The notes under the pieces: generated by a model
What the model was told of the DNA's origin: nothing
Seen by the model: the letters and a program-made list of their open reading frames with translations, nothing else
Database searches by the model: none
Part shown: piece by piece, positions 43,661-52,915 of the stretch
How the letters are laid out: every line of letters begins with the position of its first letter
Position numbering within the stretch: position 1 is the stretch's first letter
Position numbers and translations under genes: made by a program
DNA from: JAWPMT01 sp965601475
GTDB taxonomy: Bacteria > Bacteroidota > Bacteroidia > Cytophagales > Cyclobacteriaceae
Reading direction: 5' to 3'
NCBI GenBank assembly: GCA_965601475.1
Contig: OZ271832.1
Location: 5,456,001-5,520,000 of the forward strand
Length of the DNA: 64,000 nt

Positions 43661-43692
43661 TGCTCAGCGCCGTCGGCAGACGGCGCTGAGCA
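43661..43692. repeat. Perfect 14-bp hairpin between convergent genes
   Basis: TGCTCAGCGCCGTC at 43661-43674 and its exact complement at 43679-43692, with a GGCA loop. There is no T run on either side, so it may act as a factor-dependent or bidirectional transcript end. Confidence 0.75.
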
Positions 43693-43710
43693 CGCACTTG
43701 CTTTGCACCA

Positions 43711-43800
43711 TTATCCCAGTAGGTAACTCAGAAGGATGGCCAGCAAAATGAGCAAGCTGATCAACTGGATCAAAACAAAGGGCAATTCCTTGCTTTTCAT
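43711..43800 (-). CDS. 29-residue single-helix membrane microprotein, coupled to the TonB receptor
   Basis: Minus-strand frame starting ATG at 43800 and ending TAA at 43711. It reads MKSKELPFVLIQLISLLILL then a further nine hydrophobic residues, giving two charged Lys and one Glu at the N-terminus and one transmembrane helix. The ATG shares one base with the stop of the TonB receptor gene (TGATG), a classic re-initiation arrangement. No homologue is known to me; a membrane microprotein associated with the receptor is a suggestion only. It is followed by the hairpin at 43661-43692. Confidence 0.5.
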   Translation of the reverse strand: MKSKELPFVLIQLISLLILLAILLSYLLG

Positions 43801-46142
43801 CAGAATTCAATCTTGTAACTCAAATTCGGGATCATCACGATCGACCTGGATTCTTCCACCGCCATCTCGCTGAAATTGTAGTTGTAACCATCAAAATCCT
43901 CATAGCCTAAGAGGTTCTTCACCTGCAAAGACCAGACAGTTGAGAAATTCCGCTTGTTCTTGCGATAGGTGATGGTCATGTCCAGGTAGTTGACAGTAGG
44001 TGCCTGATCCTGAAATGCATTGGTCTCATCGAAGATGACCTCCTCTGCTGCAATTGAAGCGGCGTCATCCACAGGGCTGTAACGGAGGCCGCCCATCAAA
44101 TTCAACCTGCCGTTGAGGCCGAACCACTTGCTGCCATCGGTGCCAAACTGCCATTCTTTGCCAGCCAGAAAATTGAAAGCAAAACCACGATCATATCTGC
44201 TATTTCTCCAAACGCCATCTCCGCCCTGGTACTCAGACTTGAAGATGGACCCCGTGACGAGGTAATAGAAATTGTTTCTCAGGAAGCGCTCCAGGGTGAG
44301 GTCAATACCATAGTTCCGACCTTTGCCGTCGTTGACCAGGTCTTGCGTCAGGAACCAGTCTTGTGAGAAGTTGACCATAGAGAAGGAACTGTCGGGCGCT
44401 ACAGGCACATCATAGAGGAATTGATAGTAGGGCTCAACTTTGAGCCGAACATCTTCGCCCAGAATCCGGTCATAGCTGAAAACAAGGTGGTGGGCTCTTG
44501 TCAGTCTGAGATCCTTGTTCACTAAATTGCCTGCAGGGTCCTGGATCAGGTAGATCTTCAGGTCTTCCATCTGACTGTGATTACCATAGCCAATGCCCAC
44601 GGTGTTGTTGTAGTCCAGCGCATATTTTATGCCCAATCTGGGCTCCAGGGTAGTTTGTCGGTTGAGCCTGAAATGTTGGCTATGAAGTCCGGTATTCAGG
44701 GTGAGTTGTCTGCCTAGTCGTGTACGGGATTGTGCGAAGACCTGGGTTCTGTAGCTACTCCCTTTTTCATCTACGATCGTCGCAAGTGGCGGTAGATTCT
44801 CAGGGGACTCCTGGATGGTAATGTTATACTGATGTCGGTGCAAGATAATCCCGGTTTGAACTGTTTGCTTTGGTGAGAATTTGTGGTTGAGGACAGAGGA
44901 GAGAGAATATTGACCCGTCAGATTGTCCACTTCTGTATCAGGAACCAAATTCAGCTCGTCATCTATTCGCTCCACATCCCAGAAAGCATCGTTGACTGAT
45001 GCGGCAATGCTGGTTTTGAGTAGTGAACGGCTACCGATATTCAGTTTATGTTGTACACCAGTAGCACCTACCAGGAAGCCATATTCGTAGTCTTGTCTGT
45101 CGTCTTCCATTTCCCATCTGTCGCGAGACAGTAGGAGTTCCTCGTTCTTTCGGCCATAGTCCTTGCCACCAATACCCCAGAAGGAGAAGCTACCCTGCTT
45201 TTCTGTGTCAAAATGAAAGTTGAAAGACAGGTCCTGGTACCTGATGGTGTTCGTTTCTTCGGGTAACACTGGTTCTATAAGACCCAAAGTAGAATACCGA
45301 TAGTTGAAGAGGTAAGAGGAGTTGCCTTTGGCATTGAAGGGGCCTTCTGCGGCAAAGTCAATGCCCAACATCCCGGCCTGAAAGGTACGCTCTGACTCGC
45401 TGGTGTTACCTGTCCTCATGTTCATATCAAAAACACCTGATAAGGCGTTGCCATAATCAGCTGAGAACGCTCCTGTAAGGAAGTCGGAATTGGCAAGTAC
45501 ATGGTTGCTCAGCAACGTTACGAATCCACCTCCGGTCACGGTTGCTCCTGCAAAGTGGCTGGGGCTGGGGATTTCGATGCCTTCCATGCGCCATTGCACA
45601 CCTTTGGGGGCATTGCCCCTGATCACGATGGCGTTCTCACCCAAAGTCGTTGAGGTAACGCCTGCAAAGGCACTGGCCATCCTTCCTGGATCATCCAATC
45701 CCCCTGCGTATCGTTGTGTTTCGTCGGTCGTAAAGGATCTGGCACTGACGAAAGCCATCTCATTGAGCGGCAAATCCTTCAGATTTTCGGCTTGTACAAC
45801 TACCTCCTCAAGGTAACCTAGCGACTCTTTCATTTTCACTTCCAGGAATACTGATTTACCAGAATGTACAGCAACATCGGGAATGATGATTTCTTCATAT
45901 CCTACGAAGGTGACCTTGAAGCTTGTCCTGCCTATGGGTACTTCGGGAATGACGAATGCGCCATTTACATCTGCAACGGCTCCGATAACCTCATCGCCGA
46001 CGATGGTTCGGATTGTGGCGCCAATCAAGGGTAATTCAGTGACTTCATCGTACACTTTTCCTCTTACTGTTTGCGTGAGGCCCTGACCATAAGTATTCAG
46101 TAATAGTCCTAGACATATTAGGGAAAAAATTGCGTTCTTCAT
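43800..46142 (-). CDS. TonB-dependent receptor with carboxypeptidase-regulatory domain
   Basis: 780 residues. Signal peptide (about 1-19), then a carboxypeptidase-D regulatory-like domain over about 25-110 (GKVYDEVTELPLIGATI), a plug domain (VVVQAENLKDLP to GGGFVTLLSNHV), and a 22-strand-type barrel to the C-terminal Phe (NLSYKIEF). Imports an unknown ligand across the outer membrane with TonB. There is no SusD gene next to it. An AraC regulator lies directly upstream on the same strand, probably controlling it. Confidence 0.92.
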   Translation of the reverse strand: MKNAIFSLICLGLLLNTYGQGLTQTVRGKVYDEVTELPLIGATIRTIVGDEVIGAVADVNGAFVIPEVPIGRTSFKVTFVGYEEIIIPDVAVHSGKSVFLEVKMKESLGYLEEVVVQAENLKDLPLNEMAFVSARSFTTDETQRYAGGLDDPGRMASAFAGVTSTTLGENAIVIRGNAPKGVQWRMEGIEIPSPSHFAGATVTGGGFVTLLSNHVLANSDFLTGAFSADYGNALSGVFDMNMRTGNTSESERTFQAGMLGIDFAAEGPFNAKGNSSYLFNYRYSTLGLIEPVLPEETNTIRYQDLSFNFHFDTEKQGSFSFWGIGGKDYGRKNEELLLSRDRWEMEDDRQDYEYGFLVGATGVQHKLNIGSRSLLKTSIAASVNDAFWDVERIDDELNLVPDTEVDNLTGQYSLSSVLNHKFSPKQTVQTGIILHRHQYNITIQESPENLPPLATIVDEKGSSYRTQVFAQSRTRLGRQLTLNTGLHSQHFRLNRQTTLEPRLGIKYALDYNNTVGIGYGNHSQMEDLKIYLIQDPAGNLVNKDLRLTRAHHLVFSYDRILGEDVRLKVEPYYQFLYDVPVAPDSSFSMVNFSQDWFLTQDLVNDGKGRNYGIDLTLERFLRNNFYYLVTGSIFKSEYQGGDGVWRNSRYDRGFAFNFLAGKEWQFGTDGSKWFGLNGRLNLMGGLRYSPVDDAASIAAEEVIFDETNAFQDQAPTVNYLDMTITYRKNKRNFSTVWSLQVKNLLGYEDFDGYNYNFSEMAVEESRSIVMIPNLSYKIEF

Positions 46143-46254
46143 TGTTTTTCGAATTGGGTGAAACCTGATACAAATGAAGAATGCCGGCCCCTGCGAAGCG
46201 CTCGACTATGAAAGTCTGGACGTCCAATGGGTCCAGAAGTGAGTATCTGGACTT

Positions 46255-47385
46255 CTAATTTTTGATCTGCCTTTGAAATGCAGATGGCGTTTGCCCGGTG
46301 ACCTTCTTGAATACTTCGTTGAAGGAAGACTTCGAGCTGAACCCACTGTCCAGCGCATGACCAAGCAAGGTGATTTTCTTCTCCTTGTCGGCCATAAGCC
46401 TCGCTTTGAATTCTTCCACGCGATATTCGTTGATGAAGTCGAAGAAGTTTTGCTCAAGCTGCTCATTGATCACCTGCGAGAGATTGTTGGCGGTGATGCC
46501 CAGTCGCCTCGCCAATTGGGCTAATGTGATCTTAGGTTCCAGATGTGGTTTATCCTGCTCCATCAACTGTTGCAATGCTGTCAGGTACTGCTGTGCTTTG
46601 CCTTCTTTCAGACTTGATTTTCCGTATTTCTTCGGTTCCTCATTTTCCTGCAGGATAGTTCCCGTGGCAGGGTCTGCAAATATTCGACCTTGCCGAATAC
46701 CGAAATACCCGATAAGGAATACGAACAGCGTGACCGTTGAGAAGATGATGGTCTCACCGTAGGTAGCTTCACCTTCGAAGTACATAAAGACTACATTGGT
46801 GCCAATCACGGCTACCCAAATGATACCCATGCCGATCACGAGGTTGCGCAGCCATTGAAGGTCTATTGATTCTTTGTAGGAGAAATTTTCCCCCAGGGAT
46901 TTCTTGTGATTTCTCAGACGCAAAAGGGACCAGGGTATGTAGACCATCCCGGTAAGCATGGTCATGGTACCCAGGATCTGGAGGTAGAAGGGGGTATGGC
47001 CACCTGTCTCGATCAGGTCGATGTGAGCATTTAGCTCCTTCACAGGCATAAGGAACTGGGGAATCATGATCAAATAGCAAATCAGAATAGGGAGGAAGTG
47101 AAGGAACTCAGACCTGTCGAATTGTTGCCTGGCATCGATAAGATGATTGATGTAAATGAGTAAAAAGGGTCCGTGAATCAGGGGTAAGGGTAGCAGGATC
47201 CCGATGACATGAGGCAAGTGCATCAGGAAGCCTTCATAGTCCAGGTAGAAAAGGAACAAATGCAGCCCAATAAAGAACATCCAGACCGCAAGCACCTTGT
47301 CCGCCAGTGTCTTATTCTTCTTGTTGAGCAAGATGAACTCGATGAAGAAAGCCTGCACGACGCCGATGACGAAGATGATACTCAT
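46255..47385 (-). CDS. AraC-family regulator with seven-helix membrane N-terminus
   Basis: 376 residues. About seven membrane helices occupy the first 230 residues; the C-terminal domain has LGITANNLSQVINEQ and ALDSGFSSKSSFNEVFKKV, ending TPSAFQRQIKN. It reads in the same direction as the TonB receptor gene, 112 bases upstream of it, so the receptor is the likely target. It is the third membrane AraC in the window. Confidence 0.93.
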   Translation of the reverse strand: MSIIFVIGVVQAFFIEFILLNKKNKTLADKVLAVWMFFIGLHLFLFYLDYEGFLMHLPHVIGILLPLPLIHGPFLLIYINHLIDARQQFDRSEFLHFLPILICYLIMIPQFLMPVKELNAHIDLIETGGHTPFYLQILGTMTMLTGMVYIPWSLLRLRNHKKSLGENFSYKESIDLQWLRNLVIGMGIIWVAVIGTNVVFMYFEGEATYGETIIFSTVTLFVFLIGYFGIRQGRIFADPATGTILQENEEPKKYGKSSLKEGKAQQYLTALQQLMEQDKPHLEPKITLAQLARRLGITANNLSQVINEQLEQNFFDFINEYRVEEFKARLMADKEKKITLLGHALDSGFSSKSSFNEVFKKVTGQTPSAFQRQIKN

Positions 47386-47481
47386 TAAAAGGAATTTAGT
47401 CCTAATTGGGCGTTGAAAGTCTACTTCAAAGGCACTTTAATTTCTCCGTTGCATGATTGCTGGTGTCTCGAGGCTGAGGCT

Positions 47482-49533
47482 TCAAATCAAATCTTTTTCT
47501 TCCAGGGATTTTTTCAACCTATTGTGGTCTTCCCAGAATTGCTTTTCAATTTTTTGGATGGTGGTAGCGTACTCGGAGTGAGATGCTAAACGTCTGAAAA
47601 GCGGGTCAGTGTCCAGGAAAAGGAGGAACCAGTATTGAATGTTTCGTTGTGTAGAAAATATCTTGAGCTGCTCCATGGCCAGATCAGGTTCATTCCTGTG
47701 CATATGCAAAGCTGCCAGGCTCACCCCTTTGTAAATGGAGTCGTCACCTTCGCAATAGGCTTCATAACTTTCGTAAAACCTTGCTGCCTGCTCCGGATAA
47801 CCCTGCTTCTCGTAGGTGATACCAATCTTCAGATCTTCGTACGCATAGATATCAAGGCCGACGATATCTCGTGTAGTAGCAAACTTTTGGTAGTAGTAAT
47901 AAGCACTGTCATAATCTTCCTGATAGTAAAGCAGCTTCCCGATTTCCTGAAGTATGTCCAGGCGAGTGGTATCTTTCTTCCATTCAGTTATCAGACCGTG
48001 CCTGGTCCTTTCTATTTCCTGGTCCCTGGCATGGAGGATGAAGATCTTGAGATAAGGGGCATAGTAATTTTGAGGAAGGAGGTCGAGTGACTTGTTGACA
48101 TAGGTAAGGGCTTCATCCACAAATCCCGACTGGACGAGCGCATTGCATAGGTGCAGATAAGTATAGCTCCTGGTGGTGGAATCATTGGTGGCCACATCCA
48201 GTTGCAGCCCTTTGAGGGCATATTCGAGGTATTTGCTGGTGTTGGGTATGATCCTGCCATAAAAATTTGACAACATGTGGATGACCACACTCGAATTGGG
48301 ATTGTACTCGAGGGCTTTCTGCAAGTGGGGTAGCGCCAGTCTATACTCCTTGGTTTGAAAGTAGTACAATGCCTTTGCGATCAGGCTTTCGGGTAATTTA
48401 GAATCGTACAGCAAGGCCTTATCGGCATAGTTGTTGATATCTTCAGTGTATTGCTTTTCAGTCAGATACTCATCGAGGTAGTAGTAGCATATCGCTACCT
48501 GGGCATGGGCAAGTGCGAATTCCGGGTCGATTTCGATGGCCTTATTAAACAGGGGTATCGCTTCCAGCAATCCCTCTCGTGTACGTGTGAAATAGGGGAC
48601 CAGTGCCTGGAGATAATAGTCATAGGCCTCAAGGTTTTCGGTGGGCTTCTTCTCAATTTGGGCCAGTTCCGCCGGGGTTACCACCGCTTCAATCCCATCC
48701 GCAATTTGCTTGGCTACTTCATTTTGCAAGGCAAAAATGTCTACAACTTCACGGCTGTATTGCTCGGCCCATAGATGTCGGTCATTCGTGGCCTCTATCA
48801 ATTGAATATTCAACAGCACCTGATCACCCACGCGTTGTCCGCTGCCTTCGACGATGTAGTTTACATTCAACTCTTCTGCGATTTCTGGTATGGACTTATC
48901 GCTGTTGCGAAACTGTTCCACTGATGTTCTGCTGATTACCCGTAAGTCTTCGATCTTCTGGAGATTGGTCAAGGCCGATTCCATTAAGCCATTGACAAAG
49001 TACAGGTTCGAAGAGTCGCTGCTTTCATTTTTGAAGGGTAAGACGGCAATGGATTTTGCCAAAGCCGGTTCAGTGGTGCTTCTGTTATTGAGAACAAAGA
49101 CCGAGGCTGCTACGGCGAGGACCAACACCGCCCCCAGGACGATGGGCCACGATCGCTTCCCGGAACTCTCCATGGGGGCAGGCACCTCGTCTAAAGCATG
49201 CTTTCCAACCTCTCCCGGAGGATGTCCATAATGTTCTCGGAAGCATTTTATAAAGTAAGAGGTGCTGCCAAAACCCACCTGAAAAGAAATCTCCGAGACC
49301 GTCAAGGAAGTTTCCTTAAGCAGAGCCAGGGCTCGTTTCAGGCGTACTTGTCGGATAAACTGGCTTACCGAAAGTTGGGTGTGCTTCTTGATCTTCCTCA
49401 GTAGGTTGGAACGGCTCATGTTCATGGCAGCCGCTAGCTCGGATACACCAAATTGTTCATTGGAGAGGTTATCCAGAAGGATAGCTTCGGCTTGCTCGAT
49501 GAAGTCTGATTCTGTGATTGACGTATCTGACAT
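47482..49533 (-). CDS. AraC-TolB-TPR regulator
   Basis: 683 residues from the ATG at 49533 (MSDTSITESDF). Residues 1-120 form an AraC DNA-binding domain (MSRSNLLRKIKKHTQ and VGFGSTSYFIKCFRE), followed by one membrane helix (about residues 128-147), a TolB/FlgO-like domain (AKSIAVLPFKNESSDS) and about nine TPR repeats. This order, DNA-binding head, one helix, periplasmic sensor, is like that of CadC, except that the head is AraC type. A tandem repeat TGCGTCATA lies upstream at 49621-49649. The AraC head is N-terminal, opposite to the usual place. Confidence 0.87.
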   Translation of the reverse strand: MSDTSITESDFIEQAEAILLDNLSNEQFGVSELAAAMNMSRSNLLRKIKKHTQLSVSQFIRQVRLKRALALLKETSLTVSEISFQVGFGSTSYFIKCFREHYGHPPGEVGKHALDEVPAPMESSGKRSWPIVLGAVLVLAVAASVFVLNNRSTTEPALAKSIAVLPFKNESSDSSNLYFVNGLMESALTNLQKIEDLRVISRTSVEQFRNSDKSIPEIAEELNVNYIVEGSGQRVGDQVLLNIQLIEATNDRHLWAEQYSREVVDIFALQNEVAKQIADGIEAVVTPAELAQIEKKPTENLEAYDYYLQALVPYFTRTREGLLEAIPLFNKAIEIDPEFALAHAQVAICYYYLDEYLTEKQYTEDINNYADKALLYDSKLPESLIAKALYYFQTKEYRLALPHLQKALEYNPNSSVVIHMLSNFYGRIIPNTSKYLEYALKGLQLDVATNDSTTRSYTYLHLCNALVQSGFVDEALTYVNKSLDLLPQNYYAPYLKIFILHARDQEIERTRHGLITEWKKDTTRLDILQEIGKLLYYQEDYDSAYYYYQKFATTRDIVGLDIYAYEDLKIGITYEKQGYPEQAARFYESYEAYCEGDDSIYKGVSLAALHMHRNEPDLAMEQLKIFSTQRNIQYWFLLFLDTDPLFRRLASHSEYATTIQKIEKQFWEDHNRLKKSLEEKDLI

Positions 49534-49620
49534 TGTTCTTGACTGGGTCGAATTTAGAAAATATTTCAAGCATCGACCTGATATACTGTTGTTCGCACAG
49601 ACCCGCAAAAAGTCACACTT

Positions 49621-49649
49621 TGCGTCATAATTTATATGCCTGCGTCATA
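49621..49649. promoter_or_regulatory. Tandem TGCGTCATA repeats upstream of the AraC-TPR gene
   Basis: TGCGTCATA at 49621-49629 and again at 49641-49649, 20 bases apart (two helical turns), within the region divergent between the AraC-TPR gene and the ankyrin gene. Direct repeats at this spacing are typical of AraC binding. A third related GTCGTC lies at 49657-49664. Confidence 0.45.
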
Positions 49650-49763
49650 GTTTTTACGTCGTCGTCAAACTTGATGTTTTTGGCTTCATGGCTCATAAGC
49701 CTCGTGCAAAGGCCTACAAGACCTTTGTAGGAACAAAATCAAGTCAATTACTAAAATTCTAGG

Positions 49764-50339
49764 ATGATGAAAACCTCAAAATTTGAAGCCAAGACAAAAT
49801 GGGCCGGCATGTTCCTTTTGGCACTTCTATTTTCCGCGTGTACAGGATCTGGTGATGGTACCAGTACAGATTCCAAAGTAGCCAAACCCAAGGTGGATAT
49901 TCATAATGCAGTGATATCTGGAGACCTCCAGGCCGTGAAGCAACACATTGCCGCAGGGTCCGATCTCAGTGAAAAAGATCCTTTTGGTGGTTCCACACCA
50001 TTGATTACAGCATCCACTTTCGGCAAAGTTGAAATTGCCAAAGCGCTGATCGACGCTGGTGTGGACCTCTCTCTGAAAAACAACGATGGTACCACAGCAC
50101 TTCACGCAGCAGCCTTCTTTTGCGAAGTAGAAATTGTGCAAATGCTGATCGATGCCAAGGCAGATAGGACCCTAAAAAACAACTACAACGCAACGCCAAG
50201 GGAAATAGTGATGGGACCCTTCGCGGAAATCAAGCCAGTTTATGAAATGATGCAGCAGCAACTCGGGCCACTTGGTTTACAACTCGATCTTGCGGAGATT
50301 GAGAAGACCCGTCCGGTCATTGTCATGATGTTGCAATAA
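49764..50339 (+). CDS. Ankyrin-repeat lipoprotein
   Basis: 191 residues. Lipobox FSAC near residue 26 (second Met at 49767 is an alternative start). Residues 47 to about 160 are three ankyrin repeats with the usual Gly-x-Thr-Pro-Leu and Ala-Ala-x-x-Gly pattern (GGSTPLITAS, DGTTALHAAAF). Periplasmic or outer-membrane anchored. It lies 19 bases before the acyltransferase gene, so they may share a transcript. Role unknown. Confidence 0.9.
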   Translation: MMKTSKFEAKTKWAGMFLLALLFSACTGSGDGTSTDSKVAKPKVDIHNAVISGDLQAVKQHIAAGSDLSEKDPFGGSTPLITASTFGKVEIAKALIDAGVDLSLKNNDGTTALHAAAFFCEVEIVQMLIDAKADRTLKNNYNATPREIVMGPFAEIKPVYEMMQQQLGPLGLQLDLAEIEKTRPVIVMMLQ

Positions 50340-50358
50340 TCTCAAAATTCCAACAGCA

Positions 50359-51465
50359 ATGAAGACGGAAAGAAGATACGATATAGATTGGTTGCGGGTC
50401 ATTGCCATTGGCCTGCTGCTGATCTACCATATAGCGATCATTTTTCAGCCCTGGGGTATGCTCATTGGCTTCATTCGTAGTGAGCAGCTCATGCCCGATT
50501 TGTGGACGCCGATGACGATGCTCAATGTCTGGCGAATTCCACTGTTGTTCTATGTTTCGGGTATGGGTCTGTACTTTGCCATTCGCAAGCGCAATTGGCT
50601 ACAGATGCTGGGAGAGCGGGCCAGGCGGATTCTGGTACCCTTCATTTTTGGCATTGTCGCGATCACACCTCTACACATGTTCCTTTTCCAGAAGTACTAC
50701 AACCTTCAATTGAGCTACTACCCACATGCGGGTCACTTATGGTTCCTGGGGAATATTTTCGTCTATGTCCTGGTGCTGGTCCCTGTTTTCTTCCTCTTGA
50801 AACGCAAGCAAGAGGGTAGCTTCATGCGAGGATTCACTACACTTGTGAGCCATCCGCTTGGCCTTCTGTCGATATGTGTCTTCTTTGTAGTGGAGGTACT
50901 GTTGCTTCAGCCCCGGCCGTTCGAAATGTACGCTCAAACCTGGCATGGCTTCGCTATTGGGCTGCTGGCTTTCTTCTTCGGCTTTCTATTCGTCCTGGCA
51001 GGTAAGCCTTTCTGGGAAAATGTGAAGAAGTGGTGGTGGCTCTATGTCGGTCTGGCTTCGATCCTTTATGGAATCAGGCTGGCGATTTTCGACACACAAG
51101 CTCCGGGTTACCTACTTTCCATGGAATCAAACTGTTGGATCTTTGGTGTTTTTGGTTTGGCCTATAAGTACTTGAACAAACCCAGTACCGCGTTGAGCTA
51201 CCTGAGCCAGGCGGCGTATCCCGTCTACATCATTCATATGTTTGCATTGTATCTGGGGGCGTTGATCATTTTGCCTCTGGGACTTCCAGGGATGCTCGAG
51301 TTCGTTGGCATCATCTTGTTTACGGGTGTCACATCTTATGTCATCTACGAGTTCGTGATTCGACGGATCGCGTTGATCAGGCCTCTTTTTGGTCTGAGGT
51401 GGAAAGCTCAGAAAGTACAATCTGAGCCATTGCAGACAAGTGTAGCTGCGCAACGCTCACATTGA
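50359..51465 (+). CDS. Acyltransferase-3 family membrane protein
   Basis: 368 residues with ten membrane helices. It starts RYDIDWLRVIAIGLLLIYH; the His after the first helix and the RIPLLFYVSGMGLYF segment are family features of acyltransferase-3 and OpgC-type proteins, which transfer acyl groups to sugars or glucans. The acceptor cannot be read. The preceding ankyrin gene is close; a terminator follows at 51511-51532. Confidence 0.9.
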   Translation: MKTERRYDIDWLRVIAIGLLLIYHIAIIFQPWGMLIGFIRSEQLMPDLWTPMTMLNVWRIPLLFYVSGMGLYFAIRKRNWLQMLGERARRILVPFIFGIVAITPLHMFLFQKYYNLQLSYYPHAGHLWFLGNIFVYVLVLVPVFFLLKRKQEGSFMRGFTTLVSHPLGLLSICVFFVVEVLLLQPRPFEMYAQTWHGFAIGLLAFFFGFLFVLAGKPFWENVKKWWWLYVGLASILYGIRLAIFDTQAPGYLLSMESNCWIFGVFGLAYKYLNKPSTALSYLSQAAYPVYIIHMFALYLGALIILPLGLPGMLEFVGIILFTGVTSYVIYEFVIRRIALIRPLFGLRWKAQKVQSEPLQTSVAAQRSH

Positions 51466-51504
51466 AATTGGGGATGTATCTATGGCCGAACTTGATGAAC
51501 CTAC

Positions 51505-51536
51505 AAAAAAAGCCGGAGACGATCCTCCGGCTTTGG
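51505..51536. terminator. Bidirectional intrinsic terminator
   Basis: AGCCGGAG at 51511-51518 and CTCCGGCT at 51525-51532, loop of six. A run of seven A on the left gives U in the minus direction; on the plus side there are three T. It can end both the acyltransferase transcript and the minus-strand transcript from the DinB remnant. Confidence 0.8.
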
Positions 51537-51602
51537 GGTATGAAGAAATGTACAATGCTGGTCCCATGGTGGAGTCGCTCCTTTAGTGTCTCGAAGTTCA
51601 GT

Positions 51603-52062
51603 CTACCATCCTGCGGATCTTACAGGCGCAATGCCCTTCAGCCTGAGGTAGGTGATATTCTTGCCATATTCACGTTGAAGGTGGTCAGTCATGGTCAGAA
51701 TTGCATTGAGGCGAGACATTTCCGTTCCAAACCACTCAATTCGTTCGTTGAGCTGATCGTCGTTCAATTGCGAGATTCCTTCGCCAATGAAGTTGAAAGA
51801 CTTTGTTAACGCGCTGATCACCTCTTCTTTGTTGCTTGTATCAGGATGCCAATGGTTCGATTGGAGAAAAAGTGAAATGTTCCGCAGGCATCTTCTCTGT
51901 GGACCCGATTACCATGTCGGCCATTCTATTCCAGGCTGAGAGCACTTGTTCCTTAGAAATTGGCCCCTCGGGCGGATTGGCTTGTGTATGGCCAGGTGTG
52001 GTGGCGCATACACATCCGAGCACAAACAGGAGCTGAATCAATAAAGTGGGTTTCCTTTTCAT
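51603..52062 (-). pseudogene. DinB-like protein gene broken by an internal deletion/frameshift
   Basis: Two consecutive minus-strand frames give one DinB-type protein when joined. 52062-51841 encodes a signal peptide (ending HTQA) and the first helix (EQVLSAWNRMADMVIGSTEKM), then stops at LAS. 51821-51603, one base off in phase, resumes with ISALTKSFNF and ends NITYLRLKGIAPVRSAGW, a typical DinB end. Between them the second helix, with the first metal-ligand His, is missing, about 35-40 residues by comparison with the family. So this looks like a small deletion with a frameshift. DinB-like proteins are metal-dependent transferases; this copy is unlikely to be active. Confidence 0.7.
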
Positions 52063-52162
52063 CGTATTTGAATTTTTGATCGCAGTTGATCAAATGTATG
52101 AAGCAGGTCAGGAGCGTAAAAAGAAAAAGCTACAGGTCGTTAGAATTGGGGTGACCCGTTCT

Positions 52163-52915
52163 TCAACCTCCTAGAAAAGCATCGATTTCTTCTTTGTAGG
52201 CGCGGCCGGATTGTATGACCTGGCCGTTGGAAAGTGAAATTTGATATTCATTGTTGCCAACATACTTGTACCCCTGAACCCACTGGGCATTCACGATAAA
52301 AGACCTATGAACACGCAGGTATTGTTCGGGGTTGAGCTCTTCGACAAGCTTGTTCATGCTCACCCGGTACAACTTGGATACGTCAGCTAATACCAGTTTC
52401 ACGTAGTTTCCTTCTGCCTCCAGGTACAGCACATCGTCCAAAAGGATGGTCAGATACCTGCCCTTTTCTTTGATTTGTAAACGGTCCAGGTATCGGCTTT
52501 TTTCTGCTTGAAAAGACCTCACCATGTATTGGAGCTTCTCGGCAAAATCCGAGGATTTGGCTTGTTCTATTCTTTTCAAACATAGACTGACAGCTTTGTG
52601 CAACCTCTCTTCGTCGAATGGTTTTAGAAGATAATCCACCGCTTCTGATTCGAAAGCACGTATGGCAAATTCATCGTGGGCTGTTGTAAAAATGATTAGT
52701 GGAATTTTGTCCAGCTTTTGCAAAAGCTGAAAGCCATCGATTTTGGGCATTTTGATGTCCAAAAAGATGACATCCGGAGCCTTCAGCCTGATCAGGGCCA
52801 GTGCTTCCTCTCCATTTTTTGCTTGTCCCACCAATTGAACATCCTCCTGGTCTTCCAGTAAGTCCGCCAGTCGTTTACGGGCAAGAAATTCGTCATCTAT
52901 GATGGCAGCTCTCAT
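52163..52915 (-). CDS. LytTR response regulator
   Basis: 250 residues. Receiver domain with the acidic pocket at IIDDEF, phosphoacceptor Asp53 in VIFLDIKMP, and Lys in LLKPF; C-terminal LytTR DNA-binding domain from about residue 145 (DVLYLEAEGNYVKL, LRVHRSFIVNAQWV). It overlaps its kinase gene by four bases (ATGA). Together a complete LytS/LytR-type two-component system; target genes are not evident, with autoregulation usual for the family. Confidence 0.95.
   Translation of the reverse strand: MRAAIIDDEFLARKRLADLLEDQEDVQLVGQAKNGEEALALIRLKAPDVIFLDIKMPKIDGFQLLQKLDKIPLIIFTTAHDEFAIRAFESEAVDYLLKPFDEERLHKAVSLCLKRIEQAKSSDFAEKLQYMVRSFQAEKSRYLDRLQIKEKGRYLTILLDDVLYLEAEGNYVKLVLADVSKLYRVSMNKLVEELNPEQYLRVHRSFIVNAQWVQGYKYVGNNEYQISLSNGQVIQSGRAYKEEIDAFLGG

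Noticed and set aside
49682..49731. Overlapping inverted repeats (CAAAGG/CCTTTG and CCTACAA/TTGTAGG) as an attenuator
   Set aside because: Short stems, no leader peptide and no T run; a regulatory RNA cannot be supported.
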